64,000 bases of DNA from JABDMH01 sp965223025 (lineage in GTDB: Bacteria; Bacteroidota; Bacteroidia; Chitinophagales; Saprospiraceae), in contig CBDCVP010000022.1 in the NCBI GenBank assembly GCA_965223025.1, positions 1,240,001-1,304,000 on the forward strand, in the 5' to 3' direction. The translations under genes and the position numbers were made by a program. Each line of letters starts with the position of its first letter. Position 1 is the first letter of the stretch. The notes below the pieces were generated by a model. The model was not told where the DNA came from and searched no databases. It saw nothing but the letters and a program-made list of their open reading frames with translations. Positions 27,068 to 37,046 of this stretch are shown here, in pieces.

Positions 27068-28002
27068 GGTCGACTTTTTTCAATGATGAAAAATCCATCG
27101 TTCCCCTGTTTCTGATAATGCGGCATCAACATCAATCCATCTGCTTCAGCTAGAATTAGCCCATGACGATCCTCGGCAAGAAGCTCCCCTTTGGTGACGG
27201 ATTGAAAGTTCTTATATCCGGGTTTCATAATGAATCGATCACCTCGCTTGATGCGATGGGCATAGATCAATCTAGCAACCTTGGGCAGCCCCTTAGAATA
27301 AGCAACCAGCAGCTGATCGTGTCGGTTTACGACATGTTCGGGAAGGACATTACCAATGGTACGCATGCAATTGATGACGGCAGCAATGGATCGGTTGACC
27401 GATAATGGATCTTCATGTTGTCCAGCTTCAAAGACGATACCGACCGTTTTTTGATGATGATTGTCGGTTGAAGTATAATGATGCAGGAGCGTACCTTTCA
27501 GCCGCTCAACCAGACCCAAGATCACTGGAGCATTCATGGTCTTAGCCACATGTAGGCTGGGTTCATCGTCCACAGGAAGGGTAAATATTCCCCCTTCAGC
27601 GGTGGTGGTATGTAGGTCAATGAGGTAAATATCCTGACCCGACCAATGTTTGATTTCTCGATCTATCGCCCGCTTCAATCTCGCCATCTCAAGTATGTCG
27701 TGCTTGCAGTAGCGTGGATCCCGCAAACGCTTCAAGTGGCTATGCTTCCATATGCGATTCAGGTCTCGGTGTACGTATCGCTTGCGCATCTTCAGTGCAG
27801 TGATATTACCGAGCAAACAGACCATCTTGCCGAAAAACTTGAATGATGGATTGGTTATTGGTTCCACCTCAAGCATTTTCGTGATCAGATCCAGTGCTTT
27901 CACACCAGCCCATTCATTGCCATGCATCCCAGCCACGCAGAGTAAAAGAGGACCTGGCAGATCCTGTGTGTATGTACCCAGTACTCTTTTTAATTTGGTC
28001 AT
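27064..28002 (-). CDS. Succinylglutamate desuccinylase/aspartoacylase family zinc hydrolase
   Basis: 312 residues, the usual length for this M14-related family, which removes acyl groups from N-acyl amino acids. Zinc ligands His27 and Glu30 lie in AGMHGNEWAG, and the third His in YLIDLHTTTAEGG; the catalytic Glu is in GIVFEAGQHEDP. RYVHRDLNRIW matches the substrate-arginine/asparagine region. The C-terminal domain is beta-rich (VTKGELLAED). It should be cytoplasmic: no signal peptide. The exact substrate (N-acetyl-aspartate, succinyl-glutamate or another acyl amino acid) is not determined by sequence. Confidence 0.88.
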   Translation of the reverse strand: MTKLKRVLGTYTQDLPGPLLLCVAGMHGNEWAGVKALDLITKMLEVEPITNPSFKFFGKMVCLLGNITALKMRKRYVHRDLNRIWKHSHLKRLRDPRYCKHDILEMARLKRAIDREIKHWSGQDIYLIDLHTTTAEGGIFTLPVDDEPSLHVAKTMNAPVILGLVERLKGTLLHHYTSTDNHHQKTVGIVFEAGQHEDPLSVNRSIAAVINCMRTIGNVLPEHVVNRHDQLLVAYSKGLPKVARLIYAHRIKRGDRFIMKPGYKNFQSVTKGELLAEDRHGLILAEADGLMLMPHYQKQGNDGFFIIEKSRP

Positions 28003-28120
28003 ATTTTACGTGGCGAATGTAGTGATTTGGAGACTTTTTGTGGTTTCATATCCGCTAATTTGAAACCGATGGACCTGATCCATTGTTTGATGAATAGTAA
28101 AACAAGTCTTATTTTACAAG

Positions 28121-29542
28121 ATGCGATTGTACTTTGCTGTCTTCTTGGTCATACTCGGTGGACACATTTGCTGGTCCCAGACAATCACCGTTTCAGACGA
28201 ATTGAGTCTTAAAAGCGAGTATAATTATGATATTCTAGGCCATTTAGATGAGCACCTACTCTTGATAAGAGATGGCATCAATGAGTTTGACATTCAGGCA
28301 TATGATAAGGATATGTATATGACCTGGGAAGCTCAAAAAGAGCTGGACAGTAGAAGGTCAAGGATCATCAACATCATCACCCATGAAGACCGTTTTCATG
28401 TGGTGTACTCAGATGACTGGAAAGATTCCCTAGCAATCCTGGTCAGGGTTTACAATCCCAAGGTGCAGTTGATGTCTACCGACACGATTAAGACCATCAA
28501 GCGAGGTCTCATCCGACCTAAATTTCGTTTCAACAAGTCTGAAGATCGAAACATATTCTTGATGACTGAGATGGATAATGAAAAGATCATCAGCGCTTTC
28601 GCCTATGATCTTAAAGCAGGTAAACTCTTGTGGGAATCAAAATTTCAGTTTTCGAACGTCAACTTTAGGGAAGAATACCGAAAAACCTTGATCACCAATC
28701 AGGGAACCATGTTTTTGGTGTTTGAAAAAAACAACCTGCGCTATCGCAAGGATGAGCATGCCCTCGGCATTTTCCGTTTCGAAAAAGGCAATGATGAAGT
28801 CTCCTCAGTGGAGGTGCCCATACCTGAGTTTACCACTTATGACGGTTACTTCATGTTTGACAACATCAACGAAAAAATTGTCATTATAGGTTTGTTTTCC
28901 GATAAAAATAGTGGGATCACCGATGGCATTTATCACTTACGCGTCGATGCCAATAATCTCCCCAATTACCGGCTTTCGACACTCAACTATGACGATGAGC
29001 TGGTTGCAGATTTTCACGGTAAGTTTAACCCAAGAAAAGAATCTCTTACCAACTTGGATGTCCAGGATGTAGTCTTGCGACAAGATGGAGGGGCCTTGGT
29101 GTTGGCTGAAGAAAACAAGGAGTATGAGCGGCTTTCCTATGGATCTCGTCGAGATTACTATGGCTCCAACAGGTTTTCGGTGGATTACTATTATGAAGAC
29201 TTGGTGCTTATCTCCATCCATCCAGACGGCACTTCGCATTGGCAAAAGCTACTACCTAAAAGGCAGTACTCCAACGACGATCTGGGGGCATATTCCTCCT
29301 ATTACATTTTCAAAAATCCGTCCTATCTCAGGATACTCTACAATGATGAGATCCGCAATGACAATACTGTCAGCGAGTACATCTTAAACGGTGCCGGTGA
29401 CATCACAAGGCGCAGCCTCATGAGTACCGACAATCAGAAAATAAAACTTCAAATAAAGAATGCCGTCCAGATAGATTCTGAAACACTGGTCATACCAAGC
29501 GTCCGAGGCAATAAACTTAAGTTGGTCAAACTAGAGTATTAA
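28121..29542 (+). CDS. Exported beta-propeller-like protein, function unknown
   Basis: 473 residues. Signal peptide about 1-20 (MRLYFAVFLVILGGHICWSQ). The body repeats short strands of the kind seen in WD/propeller folds (LLLIRDGINEFDIQAYDKDM, RFHVVYSDDWKDSLAILVRVY, GYFMFDNINEKIVIIGLFSDKNSGITDGIYHLRVD). No catalytic motif, no sorting domain, so probably periplasmic or outer-membrane associated. Similar stand-alone exported proteins are common in Bacteroidota; the role is not known to me. Confidence 0.75.
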   Translation: MRLYFAVFLVILGGHICWSQTITVSDELSLKSEYNYDILGHLDEHLLLIRDGINEFDIQAYDKDMYMTWEAQKELDSRRSRIINIITHEDRFHVVYSDDWKDSLAILVRVYNPKVQLMSTDTIKTIKRGLIRPKFRFNKSEDRNIFLMTEMDNEKIISAFAYDLKAGKLLWESKFQFSNVNFREEYRKTLITNQGTMFLVFEKNNLRYRKDEHALGIFRFEKGNDEVSSVEVPIPEFTTYDGYFMFDNINEKIVIIGLFSDKNSGITDGIYHLRVDANNLPNYRLSTLNYDDELVADFHGKFNPRKESLTNLDVQDVVLRQDGGALVLAEENKEYERLSYGSRRDYYGSNRFSVDYYYEDLVLISIHPDGTSHWQKLLPKRQYSNDDLGAYSSYYIFKNPSYLRILYNDEIRNDNTVSEYILNGAGDITRRSLMSTDNQKIKLQIKNAVQIDSETLVIPSVRGNKLKLVKLEY

Positions 29543-29552
29543 AAGCCGACTC

Positions 29553-29759
29553 CTAACCAATCGTGATCTGACGCGATTCAACCTTCAGTCCGTGGTCTAT
29601 GGTCAACTCGTAAGTACCTTTATCCATCCGATCTGGATTGATATGCATCTCACCATTTCTAAAAGTTATGCTCAACTGAGTTGTACTACCATCATGACGG
29701 CGCATCTGGATAGTGGGTGAAGTACGATGCCTTCTCTTGTAAAAATACATGCTGGCCAT
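29553..29759 (-). CDS. Small protein of 68 residues, function unknown
   Basis: 68 residues, basic N-terminus with KRRHR and QMRRHDG, then a beta-rich section LSITFRNGEMHINPDRMDKGTYELTI (read as two pieces), ending RQITIG. No signal peptide or helix. It is not a shadow frame: it has its own near-perfect promoter 17 bp upstream of the ATG at 29757-29759 (29776-29806) and does not overlap a better gene. It converges on the 28121 gene with a 10-bp gap. Function unknown. Confidence 0.7.
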   Translation of the reverse strand: MASMYFYKRRHRTSPTIQMRRHDGSTTQLSITFRNGEMHINPDRMDKGTYELTIDHGLKVESRQITIG

Positions 29760-29775
29760 GTTTTATTTGATAGAG

Positions 29776-29806
29776 CAAAGGTAAACATCATTTTATACAT
29801 TACAAA
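29776..29806 (-). promoter_or_regulatory. Consensus Bacteroidota promoter of the 68-residue protein gene
   Basis: On the minus strand TTTG (29803-29806), exactly 19 nt, then TACCTTTG (29776-29783). This is the -33/-7 consensus TTTG-N19-TAnnTTTG of primary sigma factors in Bacteroidota. The start would be about 29769, leaving a leader of only about 10 nt before the ATG. Confidence 0.8.
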
Positions 29807-29936
29807 TTTTTTTAATGTTTTACATATATCCAGTGGTTGCACGACTGCCCGAGCAAATCCCATTGGATAAATCCTTAGCATCTCGCAGGAATTATCGTGA
29901 TTTTACCAGCCGTAATTGGAGGTCTAGCGGATGAGT

Positions 29937-31124
29937 CTACCGAAAATCGACCTTCACTGAGGGTGCATATTGATAGGCATCTGCATAGGATCTCAGTAAG
30001 CCCAAAAATTGAACCTCATCAGCAATGGCGAGGCGGTCTCCGCTCCAGTTATACATCATCCTGTACTCGACTCGATGATCTCTTGGGGTGACCAGGTAAA
30101 ACGCATTATGGGGGTGAGATAGAAAGTTGTCAATGTCGTAGTCATCTTTTACCATCAATCCCATGCCCAGATGATCACCAAACGCCGATTGGGGTCCATA
30201 CGTATATGCATAGTGGATCCCCTCCCTTTTGCCCTGGGTAAAAGGTGTTGCATCGGGGTGTTTGGGTAGGCCGATGGCAAACTGTAATGTCAAATCTGTT
30301 TTAGAGAGGAGTTCCAGGGTCACATGCATCCAATGTTTGCCGGCTTCCAATTGGCAAATGATGCTGACATCCACTTTTTCACCACGTACAGGAATTCCCT
30401 CGATCACCGTATGGACCTCAGCCCTGAGTGGACCCTTAGCCACCACGAACACCTCCCGGCTATCGAAAGTCGCAAGGTCGTAAATCTCATCAATCAGACA
30501 AAGTGCTGGTCCGCCGATTCCAAGTGAAGCGCCTTCCTCCAAGGCATCCCCACCCCATGCTCGAGACCTCTGAAGTGTAGTAGTCACTGTATCTAGTATC
30601 AGATTGGCGTAGCGCTTGCCGATGATGTCCCATGCAAAGGGTGGTGACATATGCAGTCTGTAGGCATTCCAATCGTTTTCGAGGATGATGCCCTGGTGTC
30701 GCCACGTATCTTCGGGATGATACTGATGGCTGCCAGAAAAATCATGCTCACCCTCTAAAGAGGCGATAATCTGCACCTTCTTAGGCACCTCATGGGTAGG
30801 TAAACCCGGCATAGCCGTTACTTTATACATATATCCTGGTCTCAGATCAAGCGTCCCATGCAGCTTATCAGGTATCTGGTTGTTATTTCTGTCTTCCAGT
30901 TGGAAGGCTACCGGTATATTGCCAGTGATCAGATGAAAATCTCCATCAATATGGGGAAGGTCCACATCAAAACCGAACTGCTTGGCACTATCCTGCCCTC
31001 CATTTGTGATCTTGACCTCAAATAGGGCTCCTGCCGGCAGAGATCCATCTTTTTGTTGACAAGACCACCAGAAGGTTAAGATCAGGACTAGCAGGATGCA
31101 AAAACTTTCTCGACATACCGTCAT
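29937..31124 (-). CDS. DUF4861 family lipoprotein
   Basis: 395 residues. Signal peptide with a lipobox-like WWSC (about residue 21), so lipid-anchored. The DUF4861 signature is visible: LENDWNAYRLHMSPPFAWD, then YANLILDTV, and a WGGDALEEGASLGIGG segment in the middle. DUF4861 is found in Bacteroidota and relatives next to carbohydrate-use genes and is thought to belong to glycan metabolism; no reaction has been shown as far as I know. Its start codon overlaps the stop of the 31121-31666 gene (ATGA), so the pair is translated as one operon. Confidence 0.85.
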   Translation of the reverse strand: MTVCRESFCILLVLILTFWWSCQQKDGSLPAGALFEVKITNGGQDSAKQFGFDVDLPHIDGDFHLITGNIPVAFQLEDRNNNQIPDKLHGTLDLRPGYMYKVTAMPGLPTHEVPKKVQIIASLEGEHDFSGSHQYHPEDTWRHQGIILENDWNAYRLHMSPPFAWDIIGKRYANLILDTVTTTLQRSRAWGGDALEEGASLGIGGPALCLIDEIYDLATFDSREVFVVAKGPLRAEVHTVIEGIPVRGEKVDVSIICQLEAGKHWMHVTLELLSKTDLTLQFAIGLPKHPDATPFTQGKREGIHYAYTYGPQSAFGDHLGMGLMVKDDYDIDNFLSHPHNAFYLVTPRDHRVEYRMMYNWSGDRLAIADEVQFLGLLRSYADAYQYAPSVKVDFR

Positions 31125-31666
31125 AGCTTCTGCTCTGGCATAGTGATCACGTCCTTTGGTAAGCTATGCTGAAAGCCAATCGGTTGACTGGGCACATCAT
31201 CATCATAGTCCTCCCAATCGATGATCTCTTTTAAAAATTCCTCAACGTGTCTCAACACGAAGGGGGGTTCCAGCTCCTCTGGTCGCAAGATTTCAATCAT
31301 TTTGGAAGGTTGTGGCTTTCCAAGGCCTTCAATATAGGGATGCATAATAGAGATCATGATCTTCCCATTAAAGAGTTGTTGGTAGATCAACATCCCTTTT
31401 GATTTGATCAAGTCTCGTTGAGCAGCACCGACCTGCTCGCTGATGCCACTGACGTCCTGACCGAGATCCAGTCCAATAGCTTCTAAGTTTTGCAAATCCT
31501 CCTTCAATTGTATGGAAGCCTGCAAACCAGTCTCATCCATAATCTCCCGTAGCTGCTTTTGAATCATTGTTTTCAACTCATCTTTCCAAGCTTTTCGGTA
31601 AGCTCGGGTACTCTCCAGTATACCCTGATACTTTGCCACTTTTCCTTTCAGATTTGCATAGTTCAT
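31121..31666 (-). CDS. Conserved hypothetical helical protein
   Basis: 181 residues, no signal peptide, predicted mainly helical (NLKGKVAKYQGILESTRAYRKAW within residues 4-27, KEDLQNLEAIGLDLG). The middle has a beta-like patch GKIMISIMHPYIEGLG, and the end is acidic then basic. I do not recognise the family. The start, ATG at 31664-31666, is fixed by a consensus promoter at 31684-31714 and no other start fits as well. It overlaps the DUF4861 gene by four bases at its 3' end. It is likely a cytosolic partner of that gene or shares only its transcript. Confidence 0.75.
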   Translation of the reverse strand: MNYANLKGKVAKYQGILESTRAYRKAWKDELKTMIQKQLREIMDETGLQASIQLKEDLQNLEAIGLDLGQDVSGISEQVGAAQRDLIKSKGMLIYQQLFNGKIMISIMHPYIEGLGKPQPSKMIEILRPEELEPPFVLRHVEEFLKEIIDWEDYDDDVPSQPIGFQHSLPKDVITMPEQKL

Positions 31667-31683
31667 TTTACACTACTTTGTTG

Positions 31684-31714
31684 CAAAGATAGAATGATAT
31701 TGATGGCCCCCAAA
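31684..31714 (-). promoter_or_regulatory. Consensus Bacteroidota promoter of the 31121-31666 operon
   Basis: Minus strand: TTTG (31711-31714), 19 nt, TATCTTTG (31684-31691). Same spacing as the promoter at 29776-29806. The start would be about 31677, about 11 nt before the ATG. Confidence 0.8.
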
Positions 31715-31916
31715 AGGTAATCTGGCCGATTGTTTTCTCTCACTAGATGAAATCACCTTTCTTCTACTCCATTTCATGAGGCTCTTCAGTAGAGGCCATT
31801 GCACTCAACCACCTTTTGACCCAATCATCTAAGTCCAGATATCTCTCTAACAATCACTAAATTGATCGAAATTTGAGGCAGGCTTCTTGCACAAATCGTA
31901 TTTTTAGCAACCGATC

Positions 31917-34900
31917 ATGATCATGCTTCGACATTGGCTGTTTTCCTTATTTTTAGCAAGTACAGCTACTGTGCTAAATGCACAGCTGATTGAAGCTGGT
32001 GACACCCTATTTGGGAATGAGTGGATCAACTTCGATCAGGAATACTACAAACTCAAAATTGCCGAAGATGGCATTTACCGCATTCCCTATTCTCTACTGA
32101 TTAGTGCTGGGATTCCCGCTGATCTAAATGCTAGACACCTACAACTGTGGTGGATAGGAAAACCACAGCGGATATTTACTTCGACATCAGGGGCATTGCA
32201 AGATGGAGGCTTTATCGAGTTTTACGGTCAGAAAAATCGCTCGGAGCTAGATAAGTACCTCTTCGAAAGACCCGAAAAGATGCTCAATCCAGACTATAGT
32301 TTGGTGACGGACACATCGACCTATTTCCTCACCTGGCAATCTCAAGCGTCGTTGCTACAATACGAACACATCCCCAATGACTTGATGGGTGATCTCTCTC
32401 CACAACACCACACATACATACATCGTGCAAAGGTCGTTCTCAACACGACAGCAGCTAAACCTCGCAGGAATCTGCAGGGTGTAGCCCTTTCACATTACCA
32501 GCCAGCTGAAGGTTTCGGTAGCATCTACGCCAGCAATCACGAGTACCAACTTCCACTAAGTGCCCTGGCTTCGGACCCCAGCTTCCAGCCTCGGATCAAT
32601 CTACGGCTAACTGGTAATCTTGGACAGCATCAGATAGTAGTCCACTTAAATAACGAACTCCTTGAGCAACTCTCATTCAATGGCTCAGTCCTAGTCGACA
32701 GCACAATCACGGTTGCTGACAGCCGTCTCAGGTCCTCCAACAGCATCTCCGTCAATGATGCAACGGGGAGGAAAATATCCATCGCCTCGATTGAGCTTGC
32801 CTATCCACGATCTCTGGCGTTTGATAAAAATACACGGGCATCTCTAGAACTGCTAGATGCTCGTGAAGGTGCATATCTAGAACTTAAGGATTTTACCAGT
32901 ACCGGATCCCCGCTGGTCTATGATCTAAATGCGGGCTTCAGATTAGAAGCAACGGTACAAAATAACTTAATCAGAATCAATCTTCCAGACGGTCCAAATA
33001 AGCGGAAGGTAGTGGTCATGGATCCCTCAACAGAGATCCAGACCGTGACAGACATTCAGGCCGTGAGCTTTGAGGATCTCGATGACTCCGATGCGGAATA
33101 CATCATCATCTCAAATGAGAGGCTGTTTCAAGATGGCCAAGGTAATAACTGGATCCAAGCCTACGCAGACTATCGCCAGAGCAATCCCGGTGGCAACTAC
33201 AAGACCAAGATCATACGCATTCAGCAGCTCATAGATCAATTTGCTTTTGGGATTCAGATGCATCCCCTTAGCATCAAGAATTTTACCAATTTCATCTCAA
33301 AAAACTGGCGTAATCCCAAGATCTTGTTTCTGATCGGCAAAGGTCTAGATTATCGTCAGGACCGAAAACATAGACAACCCTATGAATACCTTCCTGTCTA
33401 TGGATCTCCGGGTTCAGACAACCTGCTGACCAGTCGATCGATCTCCAGCACACCCCTGATCCCGGTGGGACGAATAGCCGTGCGTACCCCTGAGCAGATC
33501 GGCATCTACTTGGACAAAATAAAGAAGATGGAGGATCAAATAGCCAATGCTCCACGCACCTTGACCGATAGACGGTGGATGAAACGCGGTCTTCATCTGA
33601 GTGGAGGGAGCGGGACGGGTGAAAAAAATCTGATCTTATCCAGCCTCAATAGCATGGCCAAGCACCTTTCCGATGGGAGTATGGGCATCACTACGAGAAC
33701 CGTCACCAAAGAGTCCAACGATGTGATTGATGGAACCGCTAGCCAAAATGTGCTTGATTACATCAACGATGGCATCTTGCTAAAATCGTTTTTCGGTCAT
33801 GGGGCCACAACCGCGACGCAATTTCAAGGCTTCGAAGATCCTTTTTTTCTCAACAACAGTGAGCGGTATCCAATCATGCTAGCGCTGGGATGTCATACAG
33901 GAAACATTTTTACCCGTGAAGTAAGTTTGGGCGAGTCCAATGTACTTGCTCCAGAAAAAGGAGCCAGCATTTATCTGGCTACATCAGGGTTGGGATTCCT
34001 TTCTGCACTCGATGACTTTGGACTTGAATGGGCCAAATTATTAGGTAGTGCCCAATACGGTCATCCATTGGCCACAACGATTCAGCACATCATTCGAACA
34101 TTTGATCATTCGACCTCCGATGCGATCAAAACACTTATGCAACAGATCACTTATCATGGCGATCCTGCCTTCGTTTTGTCAAGAGATGAACTGCCAGATT
34201 ACACGCTGGATCATAACAGCTTTCAGATAATACCTGAAATTGTGGATCGGGCATCCGATAGCTTTCATATATCCATAGATCTAGTCAACATTGGCAGGAA
34301 TCTGCAGGACAGCGTAGTCATTAAAATCACCCAACTTACACCGGCCAATATCGAGATACCATCCAAGACCATCCTTGTTCCCACTGTAGGATCACTCGAA
34401 CAGGTGATGGTCAACCTCGCTGTGCCTGACCGTGAGGATGTGGTGGGGGTCAACCGATTGTTGATAGAGATAGATCCAGATAATTTACTGGAAGAAATGA
34501 CCCCCGGGGGCGAAGCAAATAATCACTTGAAAAATGAAAACGGTGCTTTTGGAGTGCCCTTTGTCATCTTTGAGTCAGGTATTACGCCAATGTTTCCTCC
34601 TCCATTTACTCTGTACAATGACACTGAAATCAAGCTCATCGCCAGGACCACCAATCCGATTGAAGCGATTGGATCATATGAATGTCAACTCGACACCACC
34701 GCTCTATTCAATTCTCCGTTGTTGGTGACCGAAACTTTGACCGAGCAATCAGGGATCATCAGTTGGAGTCCCATGGTTCAGAAAATACCCGAAGTTGTCT
34801 ATTATTGGAGGGCTCGAAGCTCAGATACAGACACCATTGTTTGGATGGAGAGTTCCTTTACCTATGCTCCCGACCGTCGCCCGGGATTTGAGCAGTCGCA

Positions 34901-36884
34901 CTATTTTCAGTTTCTTAGCAATCAGCTGACTAATCTGCAGTTTGATTCCCTGACCAGAAGGGCGCAATTTGCGACGGGCATTAATGACTTCGTCCTAAAA
35001 ATCCAGGCTAAGCGAGATAATCTAGGTGCAGGTGGTTTCGTCAATGCTACCCGATGGAGCGATTTTTTCCGCTGGGACATCACCGAGGGCATCACTTTTG
35101 TGATCAATAATCCCACCAACCAATACGGTTTTTACTTCAATCAAAACCCAGGACTGTACGGGAGTATAAACAGACGTGCACAGGAGATCGCTTCTTTTCC
35201 ATTTCCTGTGAAGACTCAAGGGGATCGAGAAAACATCATCAATTTTTTAGAAAACGACGATGCTATTCCCAATGATGCCATCGTCTTTGCCTACACCACG
35301 CAAGCCAATCCCACTCTACAGCTAGATGTTGATCAGTGGCAAGCGGATTCCATCGAGCTAGATGGCAAGAATCTATTTAATGTTTTTGAATCCTTTGGAG
35401 CGATGTCGATTCGATCTTTGGCCTCGGAGATGCGACCCTACCTCTTTGTATTCCAAAAAAACAAGGGACTCATCGACGAGCTCATTGGGGCCAGTGCTCT
35501 CGACACGATCGAATATCATCACCCTCTGCTCAAGGCCTCTGGTTTGGGTGTGATGAAGTCAGTACCAATCGGACCTGCTGCCCGGTGGGCAGAGTTAGGG
35601 TCGGATGTCACAGTGGAGGGATCCGACTCTCTAGAGGTGAGTGTTTTCGGTCACACCCAGGAAGGAGATCAAGACCTCTTGTTATCCATACCCAGTGGTC
35701 AGCATTCTACAGACCTAACATCCATTGATGCGACTCAGTACCCGTTACTATCTCTTGCTGCCACTTACGTGGACACCTTTGAATTCGATGCTCCTTCACT
35801 GAATCACTGGACAGTCTACTATGAAGGCCGACCTGATCTTACCTTTGATTTCGCCGGTAGTCTTCAGGACGGCTGTGACACCATTGCAGGACTCACTGAA
35901 ATCAACTTTCCTTTGCCTATCGCCAACCACTCGAGACACGATTGGGTCGATTCATTCACCTTACACGTCGAAGTTAGTGACCAAGCCAATCAAACGGTCG
36001 ATACTACCTATCTTGTGACTCCAGTGAAAGCTAATTCGTCGGTGGTGATTCCAGTAAGCATTGACCTGGAAAACCTCAGCGGAAAACTTCTTCTCACTGC
36101 CACCATCAATCCTACTGATCTAAATCTCGAGCATTATGCCAACAATAATACCATGTCAAAATGCTATGTGAGACCTGGCGACCAATTAGGGCCTGTGTTG
36201 GATGTCCTGTTTGAGGGCAAACGAATCATGGATGGCGAATTAATACCGATCTCCCCGGATATTCTTATCACCCTCAATGACGAAAATACCACTTCGCTCC
36301 TGGTCGACAGTTCGTTATTTGACATTTACTATGTAGATCCCACCGGTGATCGCATACAAGTAGACATTTTTTCACCAGAGATTACATTCACCCCAGCTGA
36401 AGACTCTTCGAACATCGCTACGATCTTATTTCAGCCCACTTTTGAGGTAGAAGGTGATTATCAACTTTTTGTCAATGCCAGAGACAATAGCAACAACCAG
36501 GCGGGGGAGTCCACATATACCGTGCATTTTAAAATTTCCAACGAAAAAAGCGTAGGGGACATACTTCCCTATCCCAATCCATTTACTACCAGCTGCAGAT
36601 TTCTATACACCGTCCATGGCAGTATTATTCCCGACCCCATCTCCATTAGGATCTACACCATACGTGGCCAAGTAGTGAAAGAAATTTCTTCCGAAGAAAT
36701 CGGTCCGCTGCGTGTTGGCTCCAATTTGACTGACTATGTTTGGGATGGTACCGATAATTATGGTGATCGTCTGGCCAATGGTGTCTATTTATACAAGGTG
36801 ATTTCTGAATCCGATATGATGCACAAAAATACAGACACTGCCTATTTTGAAAAAGGTTTGGGCAAAATTACCATCCTGCGGTAA
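31917..36884 (+). CDS. porU2: PorU2-like C25 (gingipain-fold) peptidase with type IX sorting domain
   Basis: 1655 residues, signal peptide about 1-22 (ending ATVLNAQ). The C25 catalytic domain (about 390-770) holds His628 in FFGHGATTATQ and Cys659 in LALGCHTGN, the pair of gingipain-type cysteine peptidases. The long region after it contains Ig-like domains (e.g. ASDSFHISIDLVNIGRN, LTATINPTDLNLEH). The last ~90 residues form a T9SS sorting domain with YPNPFTTSCRF, a DPISIRIYTIRGQVV strand and LANGVYLYKV. PorU sortases remove sorting domains of T9SS cargo and attach them to the surface; the PorU2 group is the large second sortase-like form in Bacteroidota. Sortase activity here is inferred from family. 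Confidence 0.88.
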   Translation: MIMLRHWLFSLFLASTATVLNAQLIEAGDTLFGNEWINFDQEYYKLKIAEDGIYRIPYSLLISAGIPADLNARHLQLWWIGKPQRIFTSTSGALQDGGFIEFYGQKNRSELDKYLFERPEKMLNPDYSLVTDTSTYFLTWQSQASLLQYEHIPNDLMGDLSPQHHTYIHRAKVVLNTTAAKPRRNLQGVALSHYQPAEGFGSIYASNHEYQLPLSALASDPSFQPRINLRLTGNLGQHQIVVHLNNELLEQLSFNGSVLVDSTITVADSRLRSSNSISVNDATGRKISIASIELAYPRSLAFDKNTRASLELLDAREGAYLELKDFTSTGSPLVYDLNAGFRLEATVQNNLIRINLPDGPNKRKVVVMDPSTEIQTVTDIQAVSFEDLDDSDAEYIIISNERLFQDGQGNNWIQAYADYRQSNPGGNYKTKIIRIQQLIDQFAFGIQMHPLSIKNFTNFISKNWRNPKILFLIGKGLDYRQDRKHRQPYEYLPVYGSPGSDNLLTSRSISSTPLIPVGRIAVRTPEQIGIYLDKIKKMEDQIANAPRTLTDRRWMKRGLHLSGGSGTGEKNLILSSLNSMAKHLSDGSMGITTRTVTKESNDVIDGTASQNVLDYINDGILLKSFFGHGATTATQFQGFEDPFFLNNSERYPIMLALGCHTGNIFTREVSLGESNVLAPEKGASIYLATSGLGFLSALDDFGLEWAKLLGSAQYGHPLATTIQHIIRTFDHSTSDAIKTLMQQITYHGDPAFVLSRDELPDYTLDHNSFQIIPEIVDRASDSFHISIDLVNIGRNLQDSVVIKITQLTPANIEIPSKTILVPTVGSLEQVMVNLAVPDREDVVGVNRLLIEIDPDNLLEEMTPGGEANNHLKNENGAFGVPFVIFESGITPMFPPPFTLYNDTEIKLIARTTNPIEAIGSYECQLDTTALFNSPLLVTETLTEQSGIISWSPMVQKIPEVVYYWRARSSDTDTIVWMESSFTYAPDRRPGFEQSHYFQFLSNQLTNLQFDSLTRRAQFATGINDFVLKIQAKRDNLGAGGFVNATRWSDFFRWDITEGITFVINNPTNQYGFYFNQNPGLYGSINRRAQEIASFPFPVKTQGDRENIINFLENDDAIPNDAIVFAYTTQANPTLQLDVDQWQADSIELDGKNLFNVFESFGAMSIRSLASEMRPYLFVFQKNKGLIDELIGASALDTIEYHHPLLKASGLGVMKSVPIGPAARWAELGSDVTVEGSDSLEVSVFGHTQEGDQDLLLSIPSGQHSTDLTSIDATQYPLLSLAATYVDTFEFDAPSLNHWTVYYEGRPDLTFDFAGSLQDGCDTIAGLTEINFPLPIANHSRHDWVDSFTLHVEVSDQANQTVDTTYLVTPVKANSSVVIPVSIDLENLSGKLLLTATINPTDLNLEHYANNNTMSKCYVRPGDQLGPVLDVLFEGKRIMDGELIPISPDILITLNDENTTSLLVDSSLFDIYYVDPTGDRIQVDIFSPEITFTPAEDSSNIATILFQPTFEVEGDYQLFVNARDNSNNQAGESTYTVHFKISNEKSVGDILPYPNPFTTSCRFLYTVHGSIIPDPISIRIYTIRGQVVKEISSEEIGPLRVGSNLTDYVWDGTDNYGDRLANGVYLYKVISESDMMHKNTDTAYFEKGLGKITILR

Positions 36885-37046
36885 GACATTCCTGCCAGAT
36901 GGGAGAGTACGGAGGCACCGTCTCAAGAGCTATCGTCGAAGTCACCAGAGTGAGCAAATGTCGTCCTCTATGGAATATCATGAGATTGTTTCTCCGGCCT
37001 ACCGTGTGTCTCAGCATTTAGTTTCTTTATCTTCGCTGATCCACCT

